Source: Treponema sp.
GTDB taxonomy: Bacteria > Spirochaetota > Spirochaetia > Treponematales > Breznakiellaceae
Assembly: GCA_031259035.1 (NCBI GenBank)
Contig: JAIRLZ010000026.1
Span: 1-6,022, forward strand
DNA: 6,022 bases
Direction: 5' to 3'
Under the pieces are notes generated by a model that saw only the letters and a list, made by a program, of their open reading frames with translations, was not told the DNA's origin and did not search any database. Within the stretch, counting starts at the first letter, position 1. Each line of letters starts with the position of its first letter. Below, piece after piece: positions 1 through 5,654 of this stretch. The position numbers and the translations under genes are program-made.

Positions 1-192
1 AAAACGCGCGTGATCCCCTTCTGTCCCCATCTCCAAAAATTGTATTTCATACCTCTCGCCGATTTCTTCACACACTTCTTCCAGCGTTTTATCCGCTTCT
101 TCGCTAATGACTATACGCCTGTATTTTGCTGGACATACGATATGATATAACAATACCGATACATTGTGGGCTTTAGGTATGTATTCACTCAT
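1..192 (-). CDS. tnpA: IS200/IS605-family TnpA transposase, N-terminal part, HUH motif altered
   Basis: The reverse strand reads from ATG at 192 to the window edge as 64 residues with the typical opening of Y1/HUH single-strand transposases: HNVSVLLYHIVCPAKYRR, then ISEEADKTLEEVCEEIGERY and FLEMGTEGDHARF. Proteins of this family cut and join single-stranded DNA at subterminal hairpins, using a His-hydrophobic-His metal site and one catalytic Tyr further on, which lies outside the window. Here the expected GDHxHF reads GDHARF (residues 59-64), so the second metal-binding His is Arg. If real, the copy is probably catalytically dead. The start is the first in-frame ATG; a weak GTGGGA lies just upstream. 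The gene points away from nrdR and is unrelated to it. Family assignment is firm; activity is doubtful. The C-terminal half is not visible. Confidence 0.88.
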   Translation of the reverse strand, partial: MSEYIPKAHNVSVLLYHIVCPAKYRRIVISEEADKTLEEVCEEIGERYEIQFLEMGTEGDHARF

Positions 193-226
193 TCCCACAT
201 TCTATCATTGTTTTTATTTGTTTTCA

Positions 227-254
227 CCGCCCCAAGGGGCGGGGTATTTACCCC
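227..254. repeat. Two abutting hairpins, probable IS200 end structure
   Basis: CCGCCCC (227-233) pairs with GGGGCGG (236-242), and GGGGTA (241-246) pairs with TACCCC (249-254). The two overlap by two bases, so they compete or stack. They lie 35-60 bases upstream of the transposase start. IS200-type elements carry subterminal hairpins in this position that TnpA recognises and that also shield the gene from outside transcription. The exact element end cannot be placed from one copy. An alternative is an ordinary short hairpin between divergent genes. Confidence 0.55.
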
Positions 255-281
255 AAGGGAATAAAAATCGCCCAAAACCTC

Positions 282-310
282 TTGCAAAAAAAGATGGAAC
301 AATGTATAGT
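282..310 (+). promoter_or_regulatory. Candidate sigma-70 promoter of the nrdR-nrdD operon
   Basis: TTGCAA at 282-287 (4 of 6 to TTGACA), a 17-bp spacer, then TATAGT at 305-310 (5 of 6 to TATAAT). Transcription would start near 317, leaving a leader of about 110 bases before the nrdR start codon. The NrdR box and DnaA boxes would then lie downstream of the start point, where bound protein could block elongation or initiation. This is prediction from consensus only. Confidence 0.45.
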
Positions 311-319
311 GGTGGTGGC

Positions 320-331
320 GCTAAATTTAGC
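320..331. promoter_or_regulatory. 12-bp perfect palindrome in the nrdR leader
   Basis: GCTAAATTTAGC is a perfect 12-bp palindrome located between the candidate -10 box and the NrdR box. Its size fits a dimeric regulator site, but I do not recognise the motif. It could also be chance in AT-rich DNA. Confidence 0.3.
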
Positions 332-339
332 CTTAAATA

Positions 340-355
340 ACACCACATATTGTGT
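340..355. promoter_or_regulatory. NrdR box
   Basis: ACACCACATATTGTGT matches the NrdR operator consensus acaCwAtATaTwGtgt at 14 of 16 positions, including the outer ACAC/GTGT arms. NrdR boxes usually occur as a pair spaced by whole helical turns. A much weaker partner (about 10 of 16) starts at 299, 41 bp upstream, and overlaps the candidate -10 box. Its place directly before nrdR and nrdD fits autoregulation and control of the RNR operon. Confidence 0.7.
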
Positions 356-392
356 ATATGGTGTGTATAACTGTGTATAACACTGTGGATAA
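351..392 (-). promoter_or_regulatory. Array of DnaA boxes
   Basis: Read on the minus strand, TTATCCACA (384-392) is the strongest canonical DnaA box, and TTATACACA occurs twice (372-380 and 362-370); all fit TTATNCACA exactly. A near match (8 of 9) at 351-359 overlaps the NrdR box. All four face the same way at 10-12-bp spacing, about one helical turn, as expected for a cooperative DnaA filament. DnaA is known to act on the nrdAB promoter of E. coli, so coupling of this RNR operon to replication initiation is likely. An origin is not indicated: there is no dnaA or dnaN and no clear unwinding region. Confidence 0.7.
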
Positions 393-426
393 ATTGTCTA
401 GATATTTGTATGGCAAGGAATTTTAT

Positions 427-891
427 ATGCGGTGTCCGAATTGCGGAAGTGTAGATGACAGGGTGCTTGACTCAAGAACGCTCGCGGCGGGAGACGCAAT
501 CCGCAGACGGAGGGAATGTCTGAGTTGCGGCTTCAGATTTACAAGCTACGAGCGCATTGAGATAAAACCTTTTATGGTGATCAAAAAGGATGGGCGCCGG
601 GAGCCTTTCGACCGGAACAAGATCGAGCGCGGGATACAGCGGGCTTTGGAGAAGCGCCCTGTGTCCCAGATGAGCATCGAAAACCTGGTCAATGAGGTGG
701 AAGATGCCGCGGCTATGATGGGAAAAGTGACCCGCGAGATACCGGCAAGCGCCATAGGAAATCTGACGCTTGAAAAACTCGCGGAGCTTGACAAGGTGGC
801 GTACATCCGCTTCGCGTCGGTATACCGGCATTTTGAGAGTATAGATGAATTTATTGCAGAGGTAAGAAATTGGGAGGAAAAACATGATTAA
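427..891 (+). CDS. nrdR: NrdR, transcriptional repressor of ribonucleotide reductase genes
   Basis: NrdR binds NrdR boxes as a nucleotide-dependent oligomer and represses RNR operons when dATP/ATP occupy its ATP cone. The 154-residue product has the usual length (about 150). It starts MRCPNCGS with a zinc ribbon made by C3-x2-C6 and C31-x2-C34, followed by the basic RRRRECLSCGFRFTSYER segment. The ATP cone runs from about residue 48 (PFMVIKKDGRREPFDR) to about 140 (VAYIRFASVYRHF). The start at 427 is chosen because MRCPNCG is the family N terminus and AAGGAA (415-420) precedes it. The open frame continues upstream to 352, but that part contains the operator and DnaA boxes. It overlaps nrdD by 8 bp, so the two are translationally coupled, and it probably represses its own operon through the box at 340-355. 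Confidence 0.96.
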   Translation: MRCPNCGSVDDRVLDSRTLAAGDAIRRRRECLSCGFRFTSYERIEIKPFMVIKKDGRREPFDRNKIERGIQRALEKRPVSQMSIENLVNEVEDAAAMMGKVTREIPASAIGNLTLEKLAELDKVAYIRFASVYRHFESIDEFIAEVRNWEEKHD

Positions 892-2947
892 GTACGTAGT
901 AAAACGCTCGGGCGATGTGGAGGCGTATGATCGCGGCAAGATATACAACGCGATCAGCAAGGCGTTCTTCGCTGTCCGAGGGAAGTCCGCGGAGAACGCC
1001 GCGGACAGGATGGACGCCATTGCCGCCCGTGTGGAAGAGACGATCACGGATATGATGGCGACGCGGCATCCGCATTCTATTCCCGCGATTGAGGAAATTC
1101 AGGATTTGGTGGAAAACGCGCTCATTGAAGCCAAAGAGACGGCGGTCGCCAAGGCGTATATCCTGTACCGCGCGAAACATGAAGCGATGCGGGACGCGAA
1201 AAAGCTCATGCTGGACATTGATTCCACTATGGACGGGTATCTGAAGCAGGAAGATTGGCGCGTCAATGAGAACGCCAATGTGAACTATTCGCTGGGCGGA
1301 CTCATTCTCCACAATTCCGGCAGCATCACCGCCAATTACTGGCTCAAGAACATCTACACGCCGGAAATCGCGGACGCCCACCGGAACGCGGATTTCCATA
1401 TCCACGATCTGTCCATGTTTTCAGGCTATTGCGCGGGCTGGTCGCTGCGGCAGCTCATTGCCGAAGGTTTGGGCGGCGTTACGGACAAGATCACGTCCTA
1501 TCCGGCGAAACACCTTTCAACGCTTATGCAACAGGCCGTGAATTTTCTCGGATGCCTCCAGAACGAATGGGCGGGCGCTCAAGCCTTCAGTTCGTTTGAC
1601 ACCTATATCGCCCCGTTTGTACATGCGGACGATCTTTCGGACAAAGAGGTGAAGCAGTGCCTCCAGAGCTTCGTATTCGGCGTGAACACGCCCAGCCGCT
1701 GGGGGTCCCAGGCGCCCTTCACCAACATCACGCTTGACTGGACATGCCCGGCGGACCTCAAAGACAAGAAAGCCGTCATAGGCGGTAAGGAGGCGGGCTT
1801 CACCTACGGAGACTGCAAGCCGGAAATGGACAGGGTGAACAGACTCTTCATAGAATTGATGCTTGAAGGAGACGCGGAAGGACGTGGTTTCCAGTACCCC
1901 ATTCCCACCTACAATATCACCGAGGATTTTGATTGGGACAGCGACAACGCCAGGCTGCTCTTTGAGATGACCGCGCGGTACGGCACCCCATATTTCCAGA
2001 ACTTCGTCAATTCCGATCTGAATCCGGGCGACGTGCGGAGCATGTGCTGCCGCCTCCAGTTGGACAAGCGCGAGCTCCGCAAACGCGGCGGCGGACTGTT
2101 CGGCTCGGACGAGCTTACCGGCTCCATTGGCGTTGTCACCATCAACCTTCCCCGGATTGGGTATCTCGCCCAAACCGAGAAAGACTTTTTCAAGAAACTT
2201 GAAGACATCATGGGGCTTGCCAAGGAAAGCCTCTTGATCAAGCGGAAAGCAGTCAACCGGCTTTTGCAATCCGGGCTTTTCCCGTATACGAAACGGTACC
2301 TGCGCACCCTGGACAACCACTTCAACACCATCGGGCTGGTCGGCATGAACGAGTGCCTGCAAAACTTTCTGGGCAGGAATATAACTATTGACACTGAAAA
2401 GGGGCAGGCGTTCGCCAAAAAGACGCTGGCGTTCATGCGGGACAAGCTCGCCGATTATCAGGAAGAAACCGGAGAACTCTTCAACCTTGAGGCGTCGCCC
2501 GCGGAATCGACCTCGTACCGTTTGGCGAAACACGACAAGGAACGCTATCCCAAGATCATCACGGCGGGCGCCGATGAGCCGTATTATACGAATTCGACCC
2601 AACTGCCTGTTGGATTGACCCCTGATGTGTTCGACGCCCTTGATTTGCAGGAGCCTCTACAGACTACCTACACGGGCGGCACCGTGTTTCACGCCTTTTT
2701 GGGAGAAGCTATTGACGACTGGCAAACGTGCCGCGATCTGGTGCGGACCATAGCCAATAACTACCGCATCCCGTACTTCACCATTTCACCCACCTTTTCG
2801 GTGTGCCAAAAGCACGGCTACCTCAAAGGGGAGCATTTCACTTGCCCCAAGTGCAAAGAGGAACAAGAAGCCGCGATAAAAGCGCGGATAGCCGAACTGG
2901 AAGAAGAGAGGGAATCCGTTCTAGCGGCTATGGCGCGCGCTGTGTAA
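884..2947 (+). CDS. nrdD: Class III anaerobic ribonucleoside-triphosphate reductase, catalytic subunit lacking the glycyl-radical loop
   Basis: Class III RNR reduces ribonucleoside triphosphates to dNTPs without oxygen, using a thiyl radical made by a C-terminal glycyl radical. Residues 1 to about 100 are an ATP cone (VVKRSGDVEAYDRGKI). The barrel shows the class III hallmarks: GYCAGW with C183, the probable first-strand redox Cys; QNEWAGAQAF; PSRWGSQAPFTNITLD; and MCCRLQLD, whose C388-C389 includes the probable thiyl-radical finger-loop Cys. A zinc site follows: C641, H644, C654 and C657 (SVCQKHGYL then FTCPKC). In ordinary NrdD the RVxGY glycyl-radical loop comes right after this zinc site. 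Here the chain instead continues as a charged helix (EEQEAAIKARIAELEEERES) and ends at residue 687 with no radical Gly. The loop is encoded by the next genes. The start has GGGAGG at 872-877. No nrdG is in the window. Confidence 0.95.
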   Translation: MIKYVVKRSGDVEAYDRGKIYNAISKAFFAVRGKSAENAADRMDAIAARVEETITDMMATRHPHSIPAIEEIQDLVENALIEAKETAVAKAYILYRAKHEAMRDAKKLMLDIDSTMDGYLKQEDWRVNENANVNYSLGGLILHNSGSITANYWLKNIYTPEIADAHRNADFHIHDLSMFSGYCAGWSLRQLIAEGLGGVTDKITSYPAKHLSTLMQQAVNFLGCLQNEWAGAQAFSSFDTYIAPFVHADDLSDKEVKQCLQSFVFGVNTPSRWGSQAPFTNITLDWTCPADLKDKKAVIGGKEAGFTYGDCKPEMDRVNRLFIELMLEGDAEGRGFQYPIPTYNITEDFDWDSDNARLLFEMTARYGTPYFQNFVNSDLNPGDVRSMCCRLQLDKRELRKRGGGLFGSDELTGSIGVVTINLPRIGYLAQTEKDFFKKLEDIMGLAKESLLIKRKAVNRLLQSGLFPYTKRYLRTLDNHFNTIGLVGMNECLQNFLGRNITIDTEKGQAFAKKTLAFMRDKLADYQEETGELFNLEASPAESTSYRLAKHDKERYPKIITAGADEPYYTNSTQLPVGLTPDVFDALDLQEPLQTTYTGGTVFHAFLGEAIDDWQTCRDLVRTIANNYRIPYFTISPTFSVCQKHGYLKGEHFTCPKCKEEQEAAIKARIAELEEERESVLAAMARAV

Positions 2948-2950
2948 GGG

Positions 2951-3018
2951 GTTGGAGCGCGTTGTCAATGAATGCGTAGCATCTGCGATGTGTAGCGGCG
3001 CTGACAACAGCCTCTAAT
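2951..3018 (+). other. Hairpin leader before the first glycyl-radical gene
   Basis: The arms 2951-2967 and 3002-3018 pair with a perfect 7-bp inner stem (GTTGTCA/TGACAAC), a 3x3 internal loop and an outer GAG/CTC with flanking T-A pairs. The loop holds a small CATC-tgc-GATG hairpin. It begins a few bases after the nrdD stop and lies before the strong AGGAGGT ribosome site at 3044-3050. The 3' side is only moderately T-rich, so a weak terminator, an RNA processing site or an mRNA-stability element are all possible. A related hairpin precedes the second copy. Confidence 0.55.
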
Positions 3019-3058
3019 CTATTTCTCATCTTAATATTTATTTAGGAGGTAAATAACA

Positions 3059-3349
3059 ATGAGAACTATTGAAGAAATCAACAAAGATTTGCAAAAAGCG
3101 AGGGAAGATCTCGCGCAGGTACCGGGCGGGACCACCGAGGTGTACAGCCGCATCGTAGGCTACTACCGTTCGGTGCGGAATTGGAACAAGGGCAAGAAAG
3201 AGGAGTACGGCGAGCGGAAATTGTTCGAAGTTTCGAGCGGCGAGGGCGGCCACGAGGATGCGGCCTGCCTGCGCCGTATGACGGCTCTCCATTCGTTGCA
3301 GTTCTTCCCTCGTTCCGCGACAGCGGAGGCGGCGACACAAGCCGTATAA
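3059..3349 (+). CDS. Stand-alone glycyl-radical subunit of class III RNR, copy 1
   Basis: Residues 27-57 are the C-terminal glycyl-radical loop of class III RNR: EVYSRIVGYYRSVRNWNKGK, then KEEYGERKLFE. G34 in RIVGYYR is the residue that would carry the radical made by the activase NrdG. The upstream nrdD lacks exactly this segment, so I infer that this protein completes the enzyme in trans. The N-terminal 21 residues (MRTIEEINKDLQKAREDLAQ) look helical and may dock on the charged C-terminal helix of NrdD. The ribosome site AGGAGGT (3044-3050) is very strong, which suits a subunit needed in at least equal amount. After residue 58 the tail is unlike the family, is Cys- and Arg-containing, and may come from a deletion-frameshift of a longer copy. 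It lies 111 bp after the nrdD stop. It is in the same frame as nrdD, but three stop codons lie between, so readthrough cannot join them. Confidence 0.85.
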   Translation: MRTIEEINKDLQKAREDLAQVPGGTTEVYSRIVGYYRSVRNWNKGKKEEYGERKLFEVSSGEGGHEDAACLRRMTALHSLQFFPRSATAEAATQAV

Positions 3350-3379
3350 CCGTGTAGCTGTCTAAGAAAGAACGGCGGG

Positions 3380-3439
3380 CGGGGTTTTGAGCGCGTATCG
3401 TGGCGAGTGTCAATTGTCGCATAACGCGCTCTAACCCCG
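3380..3439 (+). other. Hairpin leader before the second glycyl-radical gene
   Basis: The arms 3380-3396 and 3424-3439 pair as CGGGGTT/AACCCCG and GAGCGCGT/ACGCGCTC with a small mismatch between them. The 27-base loop can form a short GCGA/TCGC stem. It resembles the hairpin after nrdD: both have GGGGTT-(2-3 nt)-AGCGCGT in the left arm, TGTCAAT inside and CTCTAA in the right arm. It lies about 30 bases before the second gene. No T run follows, so it is more likely an RNA processing or stability element than a terminator. Confidence 0.6.
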
Positions 3440-3471
3440 CATCTTCAGTTTGTATAGAATGGGGGTGAACA

Positions 3472-4059
3472 ATGAGAACTATTGAAGAAATCAACAAAGA
3501 TTTGCGGGAAGCGAGGGAAGAACTCGCCGCTGTACAAGGCGGACCCGCCGAGGTGTACAGCCGCATCGTAGGCTACTACCGCTCGGTGCGGAACTGGAAC
3601 AAGGGCAAGAAAGAAGAGTACGGCGAGCGGAAACTGTTCGAGATTTCGGAAGCCCACATCGCTAAAGCGACCGCGCCTGTGGAAGCGGCGAGGGCGGTGG
3701 CGAGGGAAGAACCGGTTCCCACCGTAGAAGCCGGCGCAGACGTGCGGGAAGCGGCGCGGGAAGCGGCGCAACCAGCGGTTTCGGCTAGCGCTTCGGCTGA
3801 CGCTTCGCACATTTCGCGCCTGTTGCTTTTCGTCCGCCCCGCATGTCCCGCCTGCCCTTCCGCAAAAACGGCCGCCGGCAAACTCGGCATTCCGGTTGAC
3901 ATGGTGGACGCGGATACGGAAGACGGACTGGCGGAGGCGAGACGCAGGCGGGTGTTTTCAACGCCGACCGCCATACTGCTTTCCAAAGACGGCAAAGAGA
4001 TCACCCGCGCCCTTGACAGCGCGGGCATCGCCGCTCTGGAAGACCTGAGCGCGGGGTGA
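3472..4059 (+). CDS. Glycyl-radical subunit of class III RNR fused to a thioredoxin-like domain, copy 2
   Basis: Residues 1-58 match copy 1 closely, with the same radical site (RIVGYYR, G34). Residues 59 to about 113 form an Ala/Glu/Arg-rich, low-complexity linker. Residues about 115-195 look like a compact thioredoxin or glutaredoxin fold: a hydrophobic strand LLLFV, then the redox motif C125-P-A-C128, a second strand VDMVDAD, and the STPTAILL segment with the expected cis-Pro at 165. The fusion joins the radical-carrying part of the RNR to a dithiol reductant. Class III enzymes regenerate their active site either with formate (E. coli type) or with thioredoxin-like proteins; this architecture suggests the second route, with the donor tethered. 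The ribosome site GGGGGTGA (3461-3468) precedes ATG at 3472. The linker may allow the redox domain to swing to the barrel, as the CxxC tails of class I and II RNRs do. Both domains are clear; their joint role is inference. Confidence 0.85.
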   Translation: MRTIEEINKDLREAREELAAVQGGPAEVYSRIVGYYRSVRNWNKGKKEEYGERKLFEISEAHIAKATAPVEAARAVAREEPVPTVEAGADVREAAREAAQPAVSASASADASHISRLLLFVRPACPACPSAKTAAGKLGIPVDMVDADTEDGLAEARRRRVFSTPTAILLSKDGKEITRALDSAGIAALEDLSAG

Positions 4060-4144
4060 GGACGTCCTGTAATACGGAGTCTGGAAGAAAAGGCGTGAAC
4101 GCCCGCCGCGTCGTGATCTTCCGGCTTCGCTTTTTGCGCATCCC

Positions 4145-5398
4145 ATGATCGGCAATTCCCTTGTAAAAACGCTCTTTGAACTCAAGGGCAACCCCAGAGT
4201 CTGCATATATACCGAACCCCTCTGGGGCCTTTCAATGAACCTTTGCCTGCCCTATGCGTCGGTGTACATGATGGCGCTCGGACTCAACGATACGGAAGTC
4301 GGGTTAATAGCAACCATCTACATGCTCTCGCAGGTGGCGTTCTCCTGTCTGAGCGGCCCCATCACTGACAAACTCGGCAGGCGCAAAACAACGGCGATCT
4401 TCGATTTCCTCTCGTGGTGCGCGCCATGCCTCATCTGGCTCAAGGCTGAAAATTTCTGGTTCTTTCTCATAGCGGCCCTATTCAACGGCGCAATGAAAGT
4501 CCCCACCAATTCATGGGACTGCCTCATGGTTGAAGACGCCGAACGCTCGCAGATCACACACCTCTACTCGCTTGTCATCGTCTGCGGACAGCTTTCCGCG
4601 CTTTTTGCGCCAATCGCCTCTTTGCTGGTAGCGCGCCTGACCATGATTCCAGCGGTCAGAATCCTCTACATGAACGCCTTTATCGTCATGAGCCTCAAGA
4701 TCGGCTTGCTCTACCGCTTCTCACACGAAACCCGCGTCGGCATAGCGCGCATGAGTGAAACCAAAGGGCAGAGCATATGGACGCTTGCCGGCGGCTACGG
4801 CGGCGTGTTAAAGATCATAGCTTCGTCCCGCGGCTCCATTTTTTCACTTGTCATAGCCGCGCTTGTAGGCGCGGCCAGCATGATCAATATCACGTTCTGG
4901 CAGGTCATTGTCAGCAAAAAACTATTGGTGCCGGATGCCCTGCTGCCGCTTTTCCCCATGTTCCGCTCGATCATCGCCATCGCGTTCCTCTTTATCGCCG
5001 CGCCCCGCCTGTCAAACATAACGCTCAAAACGCCGCTGCTGGCCGGATTCGCATCCTACATGATCGGGCAGACCATTCTGACACTCGCGCCGCCCCAAAG
5101 CGAACTCACCTATGCGATCCTGTGCCTCTCGCTTGTCTTTGACGGCTTCGGTTCGGGCGTACTCGCCATGCTGGCCGAATCCCTGGTCGCGCTCTACGTC
5201 AACAAAGCGGAACGGGCGCGGGTCATGGCTATTCAGCATATGATCATCATGTTCGCCACCGCGCCCTTCGGCTGGATAAGCGGCGCGTTGTCGGGCGTCT
5301 CGCGGAACCTGCCCTTTGTGTTAAGCGCGGGGCTGCTGGCAACCGGCATCGCCGCGACGCTGGCATTTTATCGGGGCGACGGGAAGAAAAGCGCGTAA
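4145..5398 (+). CDS. Major facilitator superfamily transporter, substrate unknown
   Basis: The 417-residue product is mostly hydrophobic, with about 12 membrane segments by eye in two halves and a basic central loop at about 195-220 (FSHETRVGIARMSETKGQ). The MFS motif A lies between segments 2 and 3 as GPITDKLGRRK (residues 71-81, D75, R79, R80). The MFS family moves small solutes or drugs, often with protons; nothing here fixes the substrate. There is no good ribosome site before ATG 4145, and no better in-frame start is visible. The next Met (residue 31) would cut into membrane segment 1. It follows the radical-subunit gene by 85 bp on the same strand, so it may be co-transcribed, but a link to nucleotide reduction is not evident. 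Confidence 0.85.
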   Translation: MIGNSLVKTLFELKGNPRVCIYTEPLWGLSMNLCLPYASVYMMALGLNDTEVGLIATIYMLSQVAFSCLSGPITDKLGRRKTTAIFDFLSWCAPCLIWLKAENFWFFLIAALFNGAMKVPTNSWDCLMVEDAERSQITHLYSLVIVCGQLSALFAPIASLLVARLTMIPAVRILYMNAFIVMSLKIGLLYRFSHETRVGIARMSETKGQSIWTLAGGYGGVLKIIASSRGSIFSLVIAALVGAASMINITFWQVIVSKKLLVPDALLPLFPMFRSIIAIAFLFIAAPRLSNITLKTPLLAGFASYMIGQTILTLAPPQSELTYAILCLSLVFDGFGSGVLAMLAESLVALYVNKAERARVMAIQHMIIMFATAPFGWISGALSGVSRNLPFVLSAGLLATGIAATLAFYRGDGKKSA

Positions 5399-5559
5399 GC
5401 GGCGTCTGAAAAGACCGTTTTATTCGCGGTGAGGTCTCATACCCAACATCATAAACTTAAGACAAAACCTCCCGAAACAGGGTATTCTCAACAAGGGGGC
5501 TATGAACCATTGGGAGGGGATAGAGCGGTTTGAAACAGTACAACCTCAAGGAGGAGATG

Positions 5560-5649
5560 ATGAAGAACATTGTGCCGGTTCGCGCCTTGCCGGGCAGCCC
5601 CCGAAAGTGGAAGTATTTCAATTGCAGCCAAAAACCCGCCGGCTTTTAA
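5560..5649 (+). CDS. Possible 29-residue small protein inside the MITE-like element
   Basis: AAGGAGG (5548-5554) is a near-perfect ribosome binding site five bases before ATG 5560 (another ATG is at 5557). The reading frame gives MKNIVPVRALPGSPRKWKYF and nine more residues (NCSQKPAGF), then TAA. It is basic, with one Cys and no clear signal peptide or membrane segment, and I do not recognise it. It ends just before the three-way-junction repeat, so it could be a gene cut short by that repeat, a leader peptide or a real small protein. The ribosome site is the only strong evidence. Confidence 0.35.
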   Translation: MKNIVPVRALPGSPRKWKYFNCSQKPAGF

Positions 5650-5654
5650 GGCTT

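Larger units (their letters stand above)
3059..3648 (+). repeat. Tandem duplication of the glycyl-radical coding block
   Basis: 3059-3235 and 3472-3648 align without gaps over 177 bp with 19 differences (about 89% identity). The first 33 bases are identical. Within residues 27-57 all five differences are synonymous, while residues 1-26 carry seven amino-acid changes. The related leader hairpins suggest that the duplicated unit began upstream, near 2948 and 3381. Similarity largely stops after codon 59, except for a short shared stretch, GCGGCGAGGGCGG, at 3237 and 3685. Confidence 0.9.

Noticed and set aside
351..392. Replication origin based on the DnaA-box cluster.
   Set aside because: There are too few boxes, no dnaA or dnaN neighbour and no clear AT-rich unwinding element; transcriptional control of nrd genes explains them better.
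352..426. N-terminal extension of nrdR by 25 residues.
   Set aside because: NrdR proteins begin at MRCPxC, a ribosome site sits before 427, and the extension is made of operator and DnaA-box repeats.
1517..2602. Long minus-strand ORF of 361 codons opposite nrdD.
   Set aside because: It is a shadow of the GC-biased nrdD codons; the plus strand is unmistakably NrdD.
2945..3058. Readthrough or an intron joining nrdD to the first radical-loop gene, since both are in the same frame.
   Set aside because: Three in-frame stops (TAA 2945, TGA 2969, and a TAG near 2993) lie between. The gap of 111 bases is too short for a self-splicing intron, and the second gene has its own strong ribosome site and ATG.
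2948..3439. Integron attC sites, because of the paired GTT/AAC-like arms of the two hairpins.
   Set aside because: The GTT is on the 5' arm and the AAC-like part on the 3' arm, opposite to the attC layout (RYYYAAC first, GTTRRRY last), and no integrase is present.
3453..3458. A separate promoter (TATAGA) for the second radical-subunit gene.
   Set aside because: No acceptable -35 box is found at the right distance.
5412..5437. Terminator hairpin after the MFS gene (AGACC with GGTCT).
   Set aside because: Only five base pairs with a 16-base loop and no T run.
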